DNA of 64,000 bases from Actinophytocola xanthii (GTDB taxonomy: Bacteria; Actinomycetota; Actinomycetes; Mycobacteriales; Pseudonocardiaceae). The translations under genes and the position numbers were made by a program. The stretch spans positions 124,001 to 188,000 of the forward strand of contig NZ_MSIE01000007.1 of assembly GCF_001921205.1 (NCBI RefSeq). Reading direction: 5' to 3'. Below, in pieces: positions 34,879 to 43,627 of the stretch (position 1 is the first letter of the stretch; every line of letters starts with the position of its first letter). The notes below the pieces were generated by a model, which was not told the DNA's origin, did not search any database, and was given only the letters and a program-made list of their open reading frames with translations.

Positions 34879-35718
34879 TTAGTAGACGCTGGAAATCACT
34901 TCTTGGACCGCGGTCTGGACCTCTGCCGCTCCGGCGGGCTGGTAGGTGGCGACAGTGGTGCCGTCCGCCTCGGTGGTGGTCCGCACCAGGTACCGGCCCT
35001 GCTCGGTGTCGACCCAGCCCAGGGGCGGCACGGACCGGCGTTCGCCGCTGCGGCGTAGCCCGCTGGCGGCCAGGAACCCGACTCCGAGTCGCTGGCCGGC
35101 CATGATCTCGCCGAGCTTCTCGGCATCGCTGCGCCCGGACGGGCGGCGCCTCGGCCCGTCGCCGACCATGCCGATCACCAGGTTGCCGAACGCGTCGGTC
35201 TCCTCGGCGTCGGCCTCCTCCTCGGCCAGGCGCCGTGCGGCCATCGCGGACACGGCGCGAGCCGGACGGTGCGCGACGGTCAGGGTGCCCTGCGGCGCGG
35301 CCGGCGCCGCGGGCAGGAACGTGGAGATCCGCCGGACCAGGTCCTCGTCGGGAAACAGCGAGAAGCGCAGGGCGTCGCTGCCGTGCTCCTGGGTGACGCC
35401 GACCGCCTGTGCGCCGTCGGACATCGCCAGCATGGCGATGTCCTCCTCGCGCTCGGTCCGCCCGCTCACCGAGACCGACACCTGGTGGTCGTTGAACAGC
35501 TCGAGCGCGGTCTGGACCAACGGGTGCAGCCTGCCGCCCACCGACAGGCCGCGTCGCTCCAGTTCGTCGTGCACCAGCACGCCGAGCCGCACGAACCGCA
35601 CCGGGTCGATGGTGCTGTTGCGGATCCGCAACGGAAACCTGCGCACGTCGGCGTTCATCGCCCTACCGACGACCGTCGCCTCGACGCTGTCCAGCGTGAA
35701 CTCGAACCGGTCAGCCAT
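34879..35718 (-). CDS. espG: EspG family ESX secretion chaperone
   Basis: 279 residues. N-terminal FEFTLDSVEATVVGRAMNADVRRFPL-type strand/helix and the C-terminal AGQRLGVGFLAASGLRR followed by LGWVDTEQGRYLV are typical of EspG, the cytoplasmic chaperone that binds PPE-type substrates and prevents their aggregation before ESX export. ATG 35718 chosen because upstream codons look non-coding. First gene of a six-gene minus-strand unit (espG, unknown, PPE-like, espC-like, ybaB-like, RHS toxin). Confidence 0.85.
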   Translation of the reverse strand: MADRFEFTLDSVEATVVGRAMNADVRRFPLRIRNSTIDPVRFVRLGVLVHDELERRGLSVGGRLHPLVQTALELFNDHQVSVSVSGRTEREEDIAMLAMSDGAQAVGVTQEHGSDALRFSLFPDEDLVRRISTFLPAAPAAPQGTLTVAHRPARAVSAMAARRLAEEEADAEETDAFGNLVIGMVGDGPRRRPSGRSDAEKLGEIMAGQRLGVGFLAASGLRRSGERRSVPPLGWVDTEQGRYLVRTTTEADGTTVATYQPAGAAEVQTAVQEVISSVY

Positions 35719-35846
35719 CCCCTGCCCTGTCACCCCTCGTCTCCCGCCCTCCGCGCACATGGTGCACAGCCGCGCCGGCGCCGGAGCGCGCCACGCTGGA
35801 TGGCTGCCCGAAAGTCCCTCGAACCGTGCCCGGATCCCCCCGACCG

Positions 35847-35861
35847 TAGACTTCCGCTGTG
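35847..35861 (+). promoter_or_regulatory. candidate leaderless promoter -10 (TAGACT)
   Basis: TAGACT (TANNNT type) at 35847-35852 ends 6 bases before the GTG of the first NarL-type regulator, so transcription would start at or beside the start codon. The -35 region is poor. Confidence 0.35.
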
Positions 35862-36509
35862 GCACCGAGGGTCGGTCTGAGGGTCGATGTCGCCGTGCAC
35901 GCGTCGGACCGGGTCACCGCGCTGGGCGCGGTCAGCATGCTGGCGGCGGACCCGCACCTCCGGGTGCTCGACGAGGCCGACCGCACCCGGGCCGAGGTCG
36001 TCGTCGTGGTCGCGCCGACCCCCGGCGAGGAGGTGTTCGACTGGCTGCGCGAGCTCGGCCGGTCCCGGGCCGGCACACCGCCGCCGCGCTGCGTGCTGGT
36101 GACCGACGATTTCCGGGCGGTCGGCCTGGTGCCGGCCATCGAGTGCGGGATCGCCGCGATCCTGCCCCGCCGCGACACCACCGGCGCGGAGCTGGTGCGG
36201 ACCGTGCGCGCGGTCAGCAAGGGCGCGGCGTCGCTGCCGCCGGCCATGCAGGGCGCCCTGCTGGACCACCTGGACCGGATGCGGCGCGAGGTGCTCGAAC
36301 CGAACGGGCTGACGATGTCCGGCGTCACGGCACGGGAACGCGACGTGCTCCGGCTGCTTGCCGAGGGACACGGCCTCGAGGAGATCGCCACCGAGCTCGG
36401 TTACGCGGAGCGCACGGTGAAGAACGTGCTCTACGGGCTGATGACCCGGCTCGGCCTGAGCACCCGGGCGCAGGCCGTCGCGTTCGCCCTGCGTACCGGC
36501 GTGATCTGA
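35859..36509 (+). CDS. NarL/LuxR-type regulator with degenerate receiver
   Basis: 216 residues. C-terminal LuxR helix-turn-helix is clear (TARERDVLRLLAEGHGLEEIATELGYAERTVKNVL). The N-terminal 120 residues have receiver-like secondary structure, but the segment that should carry the phosphorylated Asp reads EVVVVVAPTPG, so phosphorylation is unlikely. No kinase gene adjoins. It is divergent from the ESX unit (140-base gap) and is a candidate regulator of it. Confidence 0.85.
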   Translation: MAPRVGLRVDVAVHASDRVTALGAVSMLAADPHLRVLDEADRTRAEVVVVVAPTPGEEVFDWLRELGRSRAGTPPPRCVLVTDDFRAVGLVPAIECGIAAILPRRDTTGAELVRTVRAVSKGAASLPPAMQGALLDHLDRMRREVLEPNGLTMSGVTARERDVLRLLAEGHGLEEIATELGYAERTVKNVLYGLMTRLGLSTRAQAVAFALRTGVI

Positions 36510-36551
36510 GCGTAGAGAGTTCGTGAAGTCCGGGACGCCAGAATGTGGACC

Positions 36552-37139
36552 ATGGAACCGGTGCACGTGGCGATCGAGGCCGCGGACACGTTCACCGCGG
36601 TAGGACTGGCCAACCGGCTCGCCTCCCGGCCCGAGGTCCGGGTCGTCGACCGGACACGGCTGTCCGGACGGGGTGTCCTGGTCGTCGCCGCGGACCATGA
36701 CTCCTTTGGGGAAAGCGCATTCCTCGCCGACCCCGGCCTGCCCAAGGTCCTGGTGACCGACTTCCTGACCGAAGAGGACCTGCGGGCCGCGGTGGAGGTC
36801 CGCGTCGTGTCGGTGCTCTCCCGCGCCGACGCGGCCGGCGACCGCTTCGTGGCCGAGCTGCTGGCCGTCGCCGCCGGCGAGGGCACGATGCCGGCCGAGG
36901 CGTTCGACCGGCTGCTCGACCAGGCCCGTCGCGCGACCCTGTCGCGGCCGCGGTTGAGCGACCGGGAGGTCGAGGTACTGCGGCTGATGGCCGATGGCTG
37001 GGACACCGCCGACATGGCCAGCCGGCTGTGCTACTCCGAGCGCACCGTCAAGAACGTCATCTACTCGCTCACGAGCAGGTTGAAACTGCGCAGCCGTCCG
37101 CACGCGGTGGCGTTCGCGATGCGGGCCGGGCTGATCTGA
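36552..37139 (+). CDS. NarL/LuxR-type regulator with degenerate receiver (second copy)
   Basis: 195 residues, paralogous to the preceding gene: C-terminal helix-turn-helix LSDREVEVLRLMADGWDTADMASRL ... YSERTVKNVIYSL. In the pseudo-receiver the phospho-acceptor position reads VLVVAADHDS, without the usual DVVLLD pattern. ATG 36552 preferred over 36543 since it aligns with the paralogue. The last 71 bases overlap the 3' end of the convergent SARP gene. Confidence 0.85.
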   Translation: MEPVHVAIEAADTFTAVGLANRLASRPEVRVVDRTRLSGRGVLVVAADHDSFGESAFLADPGLPKVLVTDFLTEEDLRAAVEVRVVSVLSRADAAGDRFVAELLAVAAGEGTMPAEAFDRLLDQARRATLSRPRLSDREVEVLRLMADGWDTADMASRLCYSERTVKNVIYSLTSRLKLRSRPHAVAFAMRAGLI

Positions 37140-38451
37140 CCCGGACCAGCTCGCCGTCGCGGGCGAGCACAGCGTCCCGCAGCTTCCCGAACCTGCCGCC
37201 GCCCTCGCCGGGCGGACAGGTGCCGACCAGCAGCAGCGGCAGCAGCCGTGTCGCGACGGCCAGCTGGTGCCACAGCAGCAGGCTCGCGTCGTCGGCGTGC
37301 TGTAGGTCGTCGACGACCAGCACCAGCGGGGCTGTCGCGCAGAGTGCGTCGACCCGCTCGAGCAGCTCCTTCCTGGTGGCGGGCGCGGGCGCGCCCAGCG
37401 CCTCGGCGACCACGCCCAGCGGCGGCCGCGGTCGCCCGGCGACGGCCCAGGCCACGTGGCAGCCGAGCCGACCCGCCCCACCCAGCACCTCGGCGAGCAG
37501 CGCGGACTTCCCGCTCCCCGGCTCGCCCTCGACGAGCACCGCGCGGCCCCGCCCGACCAGCACCCCGTCCAGGTAGCCCCGCAACCGGGCCGCGTCGCGC
37601 TCCGCGACCGGCCCCGGGTCCGCGGCCCGGGCGGGGACCACCGCCAGCAGCTCACGCTCCCGCGCGGGTTCGTGCGGGAGGTCCGCCGGCTCCGGGGCGG
37701 TGGCCAGCAGGCGCTGGTGCAGCGCGCGAACGGCGGCGCCGGGCTCGGCGCCGAGCTCCGCCCGGAAGTAGGCCCGCATCCGCGCGATGACGTGCAGCGC
37801 CTCCGCGTGTCGACCGCCGCGGTAGAGGGCGGTGACCAGCAGCACCCAGGCCGACTCACGCAGCGGAGCCGCTGCGACCAGGGCGGTGAGCTCGAGGACC
37901 GGCTCGGCGTGTTCGCCCAGCGCGAGCCGGGCGCGGGCGCGCTCCTCGACCGCCGAGTGTCGCTCGTCGGTGAACCGGGTGCGCTGCCGCTCGGCGAACG
38001 GGCCGGGCACCCCGGCGAACGGCTCACCCCGCCAGAGCGCCAGCGCGTCGTCGAGCAGTTCCACCGTGGCCCGGTGCTCGCCGGCCCGCGCCCGTTCGGC
38101 GGCCCGTTCGCGGAGCTCGGCGAACGTGCGGAGGTCGAGGTGGTCCAGCCGCAGGCGGTAGCCCTGCGGTTCGGAGACCAGCACCTCGCCGGGCGACCAG
38201 CGGGGCCTACCCGGCTCCAGCACCCGACGCAGGCCGGATACGTAGGTGTGCAGGCTCCCCGCCGCGCTCGCGGGCGGCGAGGTGCCCCAGACAGCCTCGA
38301 CCAGCTCACCACGCGGGACCACCTGCCCGGCCCGGGTCGCGAGGACGGCGAACACCGCGCGTTGCCGTGCCGGGCCAAGCGTGACCGGCTCGTCCCCGAG
38401 CCAGGCGCGGGGGTCGCCGAGCAGCTCGACCCGCAGCGCGCCGTCGGTCAC
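37069..38451 (-). CDS. SARP-type (BTAD) regulator with N-terminal part of an AAA ATPase domain
   Basis: 460 residues. OmpR-like winged helix (VELLGDPRAWLGDEPVTLGPARQRAVFAVLA ... YRLRLDHLDL), BTAD bacterial transcriptional-activation domain (about residues 100-245), then an ATPase segment with Walker A EGEPGSGKSALL and Walker B LVLVVDDLQHAD. The C-terminal remainder of the AfsR-like NTPase and TPR region is absent. GTG overlaps the stop of the upstream SARP (GTGA). Such proteins activate antibiotic or secondary-metabolite genes; no target cluster lies directly beside it. Confidence 0.88.
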   Translation of the reverse strand: MTDGALRVELLGDPRAWLGDEPVTLGPARQRAVFAVLATRAGQVVPRGELVEAVWGTSPPASAAGSLHTYVSGLRRVLEPGRPRWSPGEVLVSEPQGYRLRLDHLDLRTFAELRERAAERARAGEHRATVELLDDALALWRGEPFAGVPGPFAERQRTRFTDERHSAVEERARARLALGEHAEPVLELTALVAAAPLRESAWVLLVTALYRGGRHAEALHVIARMRAYFRAELGAEPGAAVRALHQRLLATAPEPADLPHEPARERELLAVVPARAADPGPVAERDAARLRGYLDGVLVGRGRAVLVEGEPGSGKSALLAEVLGGAGRLGCHVAWAVAGRPRPPLGVVAEALGAPAPATRKELLERVDALCATAPLVLVVDDLQHADDASLLLWHQLAVATRLLPLLLVGTCPPGEGGGRFGKLRDAVLARDGELVRVRSARPASRTPPRADGCAVSTCS

Positions 38452-39887
38452 CGTCGAGGCCCGAGCGTGATCGTGGTTGCTCGGGTCGCGGCCGCCCACA
38501 GCGGCTCCAGCTCGCGCCGAAGGGCCGGCCGGGACGCGGTGACGACCAGCAGCGGACGCTCGGCGGTAGCGGGCAGCAGGCGCCGCAGCACGAGCAGGCT
38601 CAGCGGGTCCGCCCACTGAAGCTGGTCGACGACGACGACCAAGGGCCCGTCCGCGCACAGCTCGTGGACCAGCTCGACCGCGCCCTCGACGGCGGCCGCG
38701 ACGGTGTCCCGGTCGAGCCGCTCCGGCTCCACCTGGCGGGCGAGCGCGGCGAGCGCGGCCCGGCGCGGGTCGGGTGACAGGGCCGTCACGTCGAGACCGT
38801 CCAGCACGGTGTGCAGCGGGACCTGCTGCCCCAGCTCGTCGGCCACGCTCCAGGCGAGCTGACAGCCCGGCGTCTCGGCGAGGCCCTCGGCCAGCAGCGC
38901 CGACTTGCCCGCGCCCGGCGGCCCCTCGATCCGCACGACGCCCCCGGTGCCGGCGGCGACGGCGCCGGCCGCGGCGCGGAGCAGGGCCACCTGCTCCCCC
39001 CGCCCGGTGAACCCGCGCGGCCGGTCCGGGCGGGACCGGACGGCCAACGGGATCGGCCGGGCGGGTCCCGTCGGCTCGTCGCGGGTCCAGCGCAGCGCGG
39101 GGTCGTCCCGGAGGATCTCGCCGTACAGCGCGCTGGGGCCGGGCCCCGGCTCGGTGCCGAGCTGCTCGACCGTGGCCGAGCGCAGCCGATGGAAGACGTC
39201 GATCGCGTCCCCCCGCCGGTCGGCGAGGTACAGCGCGTGCATCAGCAGCGAGTGCGACTCCTCCCGCAGCGGGTGCGAGCGGCACAGCCGGTCCAGCTCG
39301 TCGATGACCGCGTACCGCGCGCCCGCGTTCACCATCAACCGCGCCCTCCGCTCGACGGCACCGAGACGCAGCTCGGCGAGCCGGGTGCGCTGCCAGGACG
39401 CGTGCGGGCCGGAGACGCCGTCGAGCGCCTCGCCCCGCCAGAGCTCGAGCGCGGAGTCCAGCGCGGCGAGCTCACCGGCCACATCGCGCCCCCGCTGCCG
39501 CTCCCGGGCGCGCTCACGCAGCACCCGGAAGCGCTCGACGTCCAGGGCGCAGCCGGACAGCGCCAGCCGGTAGCCCGACCCGGTCGAGACGAGCACCTCC
39601 CCCGTCGAGCGCCGGGCCCATCGCGGCTCCAGCCTCTTGCGCAGGGCGGAGATGTGCGTGTGGATGCCGCCGTACGCACTCGCCGGGGCGGTCTCCCCCC
39701 AGACGGCGTCGACCAGCTCGCCCTTGGTGACCAGCTGGTTCGCCCGCATCGCGAGCACGGACAGGACGGCCTTGCGCTGCCCGGAGCCGAGCTCGAGCTC
39801 CCCCGCGGTCCCCCAGGCCCGGACGGGACCGAGCAGGGAGATCCGCAGCGGGGCGTCCCGCTGGGGCGTAGCGGCGATCATGTCCAT
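38448..39887 (-). CDS. SARP-type (BTAD) regulator with N-terminal part of an AAA ATPase domain (upstream copy)
   Basis: 479 residues with the same layout as the downstream copy: winged helix (LGPVRAWGTAGELELGSGQRKAVLSVLAM, shortened LGSGQRKAVLSVLA), BTAD about 110-260, Walker A EGPPGAGKSALL and Walker B LVVVVDQLQWAD, ending shortly after a third NTPase motif. Lacks a strong ribosome-binding site, so the ATG could be 39887 or 39881. The tandem arrangement looks like an old duplication. Both truncated ATPase domains end at comparable points, so truncation is ancestral rather than recent damage. Confidence 0.88.
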   Translation of the reverse strand: MDMIAATPQRDAPLRISLLGPVRAWGTAGELELGSGQRKAVLSVLAMRANQLVTKGELVDAVWGETAPASAYGGIHTHISALRKRLEPRWARRSTGEVLVSTGSGYRLALSGCALDVERFRVLRERARERQRGRDVAGELAALDSALELWRGEALDGVSGPHASWQRTRLAELRLGAVERRARLMVNAGARYAVIDELDRLCRSHPLREESHSLLMHALYLADRRGDAIDVFHRLRSATVEQLGTEPGPGPSALYGEILRDDPALRWTRDEPTGPARPIPLAVRSRPDRPRGFTGRGEQVALLRAAAGAVAAGTGGVVRIEGPPGAGKSALLAEGLAETPGCQLAWSVADELGQQVPLHTVLDGLDVTALSPDPRRAALAALARQVEPERLDRDTVAAAVEGAVELVHELCADGPLVVVVDQLQWADPLSLLVLRRLLPATAERPLLVVTASRPALRRELEPLWAAATRATTITLGPRR

Positions 39888-39941
39888 GGTTTTCTGTGGG
39901 GCCTGCTTCGAGTTGCTTCGGTTCTCCTGGGAAGACGTGCG

Positions 39942-39971
39942 AGTTTATGTTGGGTTGCTCTCGGAGGGCAA
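39942..39971 (-). promoter_or_regulatory. candidate promoter of the SARP pair
   Basis: On the minus strand TTGCCC (39966-39971) and TAAACT (39942-39947) are separated by 18 bases, about 55 bases upstream of the SARP start. Two TGCTTCG words (39904-39910, 39914-39920) lie between promoter and gene as a 10-base-spaced direct repeat. Confidence 0.35.
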
Positions 39972-40071
39972 CGCGGGTGGAACGTTGCGTGAGTGCTCCT
40001 CGTCGACTCCGCGGACGCGACCGCTGGCGGTCCGCGCCGTCACCGCCAGCCGCCGTGGCCCCCACACACGG

Positions 40072-40107
40072 CGACGGACGCCCTCCTGGCGCGGAGGGCG
40101 TCCGTCG
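40072..40107 (-). terminator. hairpin terminator of the GH12 gene
   Basis: Perfect 15-base stem (40072-40086 and 40093-40107) with a 6-base loop, starting 16 bases after the end of the GH12 gene on the minus strand. No T-tract. Confidence 0.75.
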
Positions 40108-40123
40108 GCGGGCTGCGGCGGGA

Positions 40124-40816
40124 TCAGCTGTAGGAGACGGAGAAATTGTTGGTGACGAAGTCCATTCCGCCGGGCGAGGACGTGATCTCATAGCCGAACT
40201 GCACGTATCCGACGTTCACGTTGCCGATCCAGCCGTTGTTTCGCAGCCACTCGAGGACGGCCCTGATGTCGACCGTGCCGGAGCTCGTGTTGCCCTGGCG
40301 CAGGAACGAGAAGACCTGGAAAGAACCGTTGACGCCGCGGTAGATGTCCCAGCTGTGACCACCGGTCGAGGCGGTCGTCTGGTAGGAGCCGATCGGTCCG
40401 ACCGGTCCCGTCCTGTTGACCCACAGCATGATCTCGTAGGCGTTGTTGTCCAGCCAGATGTCGTAGGTGCTCGCGTAGGCACCACCGGAGGGAACCCTGG
40501 TGTTGAACGTGCTGGACAGGCTGCGCAGCGAGCTGAGCTGCCGGTTGATGTTCCTGGTCGCGTTGGGGTAGGACTTCACGCCGCCGGTGTTGGGGTGGTT
40601 GGCCCACACGCCCCAGTTGCTCGCCGAGTTGGCCCAGATCGTCTGCGGTCCGGCTCCGCTGCCCCAGATGTTGTTGTAGAGGATGTAGTCGCCGGTGGTC
40701 CATGTGCCCCACTGGTCCGACGACTCCCAGACCGCGGCGTGGGCGACCGCCCCGCCGGCGACGAGCGCCACGGCGGAGAAGAATGCCGTCACCGCGAGAC
40801 GTGCTGACCTGATCAC
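40124..40816 (-). CDS. secreted endoglucanase, glycoside hydrolase family 12
   Basis: 230 residues: signal peptide (LAVTAFFSAVALVAGGAVAHA) then a single GH12 jelly-roll domain. Hallmarks: GDYILYNNIWG, the nucleophile Glu in AYEIMLWVN and the acid/base Glu in VQFGYEITSS. It should hydrolyse beta-1,4-glucan (cellulose, xyloglucan) outside the cell. No cellulose-binding module is attached. GTG start with GGGAG 8 bases upstream. Flanked by its own terminator and a LacI-type palindrome, so it is probably a single-gene unit under catabolite or cello-oligosaccharide control. Confidence 0.93.
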   Translation of the reverse strand: MIRSARLAVTAFFSAVALVAGGAVAHAAVWESSDQWGTWTTGDYILYNNIWGSGAGPQTIWANSASNWGVWANHPNTGGVKSYPNATRNINRQLSSLRSLSSTFNTRVPSGGAYASTYDIWLDNNAYEIMLWVNRTGPVGPIGSYQTTASTGGHSWDIYRGVNGSFQVFSFLRQGNTSSGTVDIRAVLEWLRNNGWIGNVNVGYVQFGYEITSSPGGMDFVTNNFSVSYS

Positions 40817-40857
40817 GGGTCACACTCCCTGTCGTCAAGTATTTGTCGAATCAGATA

Positions 40858-40871
40858 TCGAAGCGCTTCGA
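40858..40871. promoter_or_regulatory. LacI/CebR-type operator
   Basis: TCGAAGCGCTTCGA is a perfect 14-base palindrome with a central CG, the shape of LacI-family sites such as the CebR box that controls cellulase genes in streptomycetes. It sits 42 bases upstream of the GH12 start. The flanks differ from the canonical CebR box. Confidence 0.55.
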
Positions 40872-40971
40872 CGACCCATTCGACACGTCGATCGTGGAAT
40901 TGCGGGTGTCGCTCCAGAATAGAAGTCAGACGACTACGTGGCAAACGTCCGTATGTGGACTATTCAGACCG

Positions 40972-41223
40972 TCAGCGGTTGTCGCGGCGGGAGGAGCTGT
41001 CGCTCGTCCGGGCCGGCCGGTTGGCCCAGGAGTCGATGACGACGATCAGGATCGAGAGGACGATCAGGACCACACCCAGCAGCGCGATCTCGCTCCAGAA
41101 GAACAGCCCCGCCACGATCAGCAACGGCACCACCGCGAACGCGCAGAACGGGTCGACGCGCCCGAAGTGCTGCTGCTTCTGCTCCGAGGAGCTTTCGTAC
41201 CGTGTCGCGATGGTCCTGCCCAC
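40972..41223 (-). CDS. small membrane protein
   Basis: 83 residues with two closely spaced hydrophobic segments (FCAFAVVPLLIVAGLFFW and ALLGVVLIVLSILIVVI) and polar ends. GTG start; no strong ribosome-binding site seen. No family recognised; many actinobacteria encode such two-helix proteins of unknown role. Its start lies close to, and divergent from, the sensor kinase gene. Confidence 0.7.
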   Translation of the reverse strand: MGRTIATRYESSSEQKQQHFGRVDPFCAFAVVPLLIVAGLFFWSEIALLGVVLIVLSILIVVIDSWANRPARTSDSSSRRDNR

Positions 41224-41432
41224 CCGTCGTCCGTGCTGTGTCGGGTACCCCCGAGGAGAGCCGCGAGCAGCATAGCCGCCCCGTCACTCGGATGGCTTAC
41301 GTGCCCGCCCAACGCCTCATCCCGGCCCCCGCGGTGCCGATAGTCGGGATGGAGGTGGCTCCGGAGTGCGAGGTCGGTGATGGATCGGGTCGGGCACGCG
41401 TCGCGCCGCGGCACGTCCATGGGGACGTCGTC

Positions 41433-43505
41433 GTGAGATCGCGGTGGTTGGCGCGCTCGGCCGGCTTCGCCGTGGCGTACGCGGTCGCCGTCGGGTTCGG
41501 CCGCCTGACCGTGATGGACGCCACCAGCCTGAGCCTGGTGTGGCCCGCCGCGGGGATCGGCGCGTTGTGGTTCTGGTTTCAGCGCCGCTCACCGGTGCGC
41601 TGGGTCGACGCCGCGGCCCTCGCCGTCATCACCCTGGTCCTCAACACCGCCACCGGTGCCCCGGCCGGGCTGGCGATGGTGTTCGTTGGCGCCAACCTGG
41701 CCCAGATGCTCGTCTTCACCCACCTCCTGGCCCGCTGGCGGCCCCACCTCGCCGACCCCGGGGTGGACGGCCCACGGTTCGGCACGACCGGCGACCTCTG
41801 GGCGCTGCTCGCGGCCAGTGCGGTCAGCACAGCCTGCGGCGCGGTGGTCGGTCCGGTCGGGGTGTGGCTCGCCTCCGGCGACTACTCGCCGATGAGCGTG
41901 GCGGTCTGGCTCGCACGCAACATCGCGGCCGTGCTGACGATCGGCGCCGTCGGTCTCCGCCTCGCAGACGTCCTCCGACGCCGCCCCGACCACACCCCGG
42001 GCGGCACCCCGAGGAGGGCACCGGTGGCCCGGGCGGCCGAGTACGCGGCCGTGGTCCTGTGCTCCGCTCTCGCCTACGTGGTCGCGTTCGCCCTCGCCGG
42101 TGGGCTGCCGCTGGCGTTCCTGCTGCTCGCGTTGACCGTGTGGGCGGCGGTGCGCCTACCCACGACGTTCGTCGTCCTGCACACCCTGGCCACCGGGACC
42201 ACGGCCGTCCTGTTCACCCTGGCCGGCACCGGACCGTTCGCGCTGATCACCGACGACGCCACCCGCGTCCTCATCGCCCAGGCCTTCGTCATCGTCGTCG
42301 CCACGATCGGCCTGGCGCTGGCGCTGAGCCGCGACGAACGCGCGGCTCTGGTCCGCGCGCTCGAAGCCGAGACCGCCGCCGCCCGCCACCAGGCCGACCT
42401 GATGTCGACCATCGTGAACTCCATGGCCGACGGTCTCGCGGTGGTCGACGCCGACGGGCACGTCCTCCTGCGCAACCCCGCCGCGGACGAGCTCCTCGGC
42501 GGACATGCCGGGTCGGAGTACCAGATCACCGACCCCGTCTACTACGGGTTCTTCCACCCCGACGGCACCCCGGTCACCGTAGGGGAGCTCCCCTACGTCC
42601 GCACGCTCACCACCGCGCGGCCACACGACCTGGACATCCTCGTCCGCAACCCCAGCGTGCCGCAGGGGCGGATCGTCCACGCCACCGCGACCCCGCTTCC
42701 GCGCCGCGCCAGCCACGACGACGGACGCCGCGCGGTCGCGCTCTTCCACGACGTCACGGCCGAACGGCGCCACCGCGACGAGCTCGCCACGTTCGCCGGC
42801 GTCGTCGCACACGACCTGCTCAACCCGGTCACCACCATCCAGGGCTGGGTCGACCTCACGACCGACATGCTCGACGACGCGCCGCCGGCACCCGTGATCC
42901 TCGACATCGAGGACGGCCTCGAGCGCATCCGGCACGCGGCCAACCGCATGTCCCGGTTCATCAACGACCTCCTCGCCTACACCACCGCGCGCGACACCGC
43001 CCTCATCCCCGCCCCGCTCGACCTCCAGGCACTGTTCGCCGACATCGCCGCCGCCCGCATGGACGCGGCGATCGCGAGCAGGACACCGATCCCCCGCTTC
43101 GACATCGGCCCGCTCCCCCGCATCCAGGCCGACCCGGTCCTGATGCGACAGCTCGCCGACAACCTGGTCAGCAACGCCGTCAAGTACACCGCGCCCGGCA
43201 CCACCCCCCACATCACGATCCACACCACCGAGGACACCGCGCCCGGCACCGTCGCGATCCAGGTCACCGACAACGGCATCGGCATCCCCGACGGCCAGCA
43301 CGACGCCATCTTCACCAACTTCCACCGCGCCCACGCCAACACGACCTACGCCGGCACCGGCCTCGGGCTCGCGATCTGCAGACGCATCGCCGAGCGCCAC
43401 GGCGGCACGATCACCGCCGCCGCCGACCCCTGCGGCGGCTCACGCTTCACGATCACCCTTCCCGCCGTTGCGCCGGTCCGTTCCGAGCACGGCCGCGCGT
43501 CCTAG
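41433..43505 (+). CDS. MASE1-domain sensor histidine kinase
   Basis: 690 residues from the GTG at 41433 (GGGGAC 6 bases upstream; upstream codons look non-coding). Residues 5-300 form about eight transmembrane helices of the MASE1 sensory type, followed by a PAS-like segment (IVNSMADGLAVVDADGHVLLRN), HisKA with phospho-His in FAGVVAHDLLNP (about residue 457), and HATPase with N-box LVSNAVKYT, VTDNGIGIP and GTGLGLAIC. Histidine kinase activity is expected. No response regulator gene adjoins, so it is an orphan. The signal is unknown. Confidence 0.87.
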   Translation: MRSRWLARSAGFAVAYAVAVGFGRLTVMDATSLSLVWPAAGIGALWFWFQRRSPVRWVDAAALAVITLVLNTATGAPAGLAMVFVGANLAQMLVFTHLLARWRPHLADPGVDGPRFGTTGDLWALLAASAVSTACGAVVGPVGVWLASGDYSPMSVAVWLARNIAAVLTIGAVGLRLADVLRRRPDHTPGGTPRRAPVARAAEYAAVVLCSALAYVVAFALAGGLPLAFLLLALTVWAAVRLPTTFVVLHTLATGTTAVLFTLAGTGPFALITDDATRVLIAQAFVIVVATIGLALALSRDERAALVRALEAETAAARHQADLMSTIVNSMADGLAVVDADGHVLLRNPAADELLGGHAGSEYQITDPVYYGFFHPDGTPVTVGELPYVRTLTTARPHDLDILVRNPSVPQGRIVHATATPLPRRASHDDGRRAVALFHDVTAERRHRDELATFAGVVAHDLLNPVTTIQGWVDLTTDMLDDAPPAPVILDIEDGLERIRHAANRMSRFINDLLAYTTARDTALIPAPLDLQALFADIAAARMDAAIASRTPIPRFDIGPLPRIQADPVLMRQLADNLVSNAVKYTAPGTTPHITIHTTEDTAPGTVAIQVTDNGIGIPDGQHDAIFTNFHRAHANTTYAGTGLGLAICRRIAERHGGTITAAADPCGGSRFTITLPAVAPVRSEHGRAS

Positions 43506-43627
43506 GCACGTCTGGTGGATCTCCGGCCGCGCGGTCCGCGCCCGGATGGCCCCTGGCGGCGTTGTCGCATCGCCCGAGTACAACCCGGTACGAGGCCGAC
43601 GCTCCGCCTTGCCAGGAACCACCCGGA

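Noticed and set aside
39888-40071. Short plus-strand frames between the SARP and GH12 genes
   Set aside because: No ribosome-binding site or codon bias; the region is explained by a promoter candidate and the start of a terminator.
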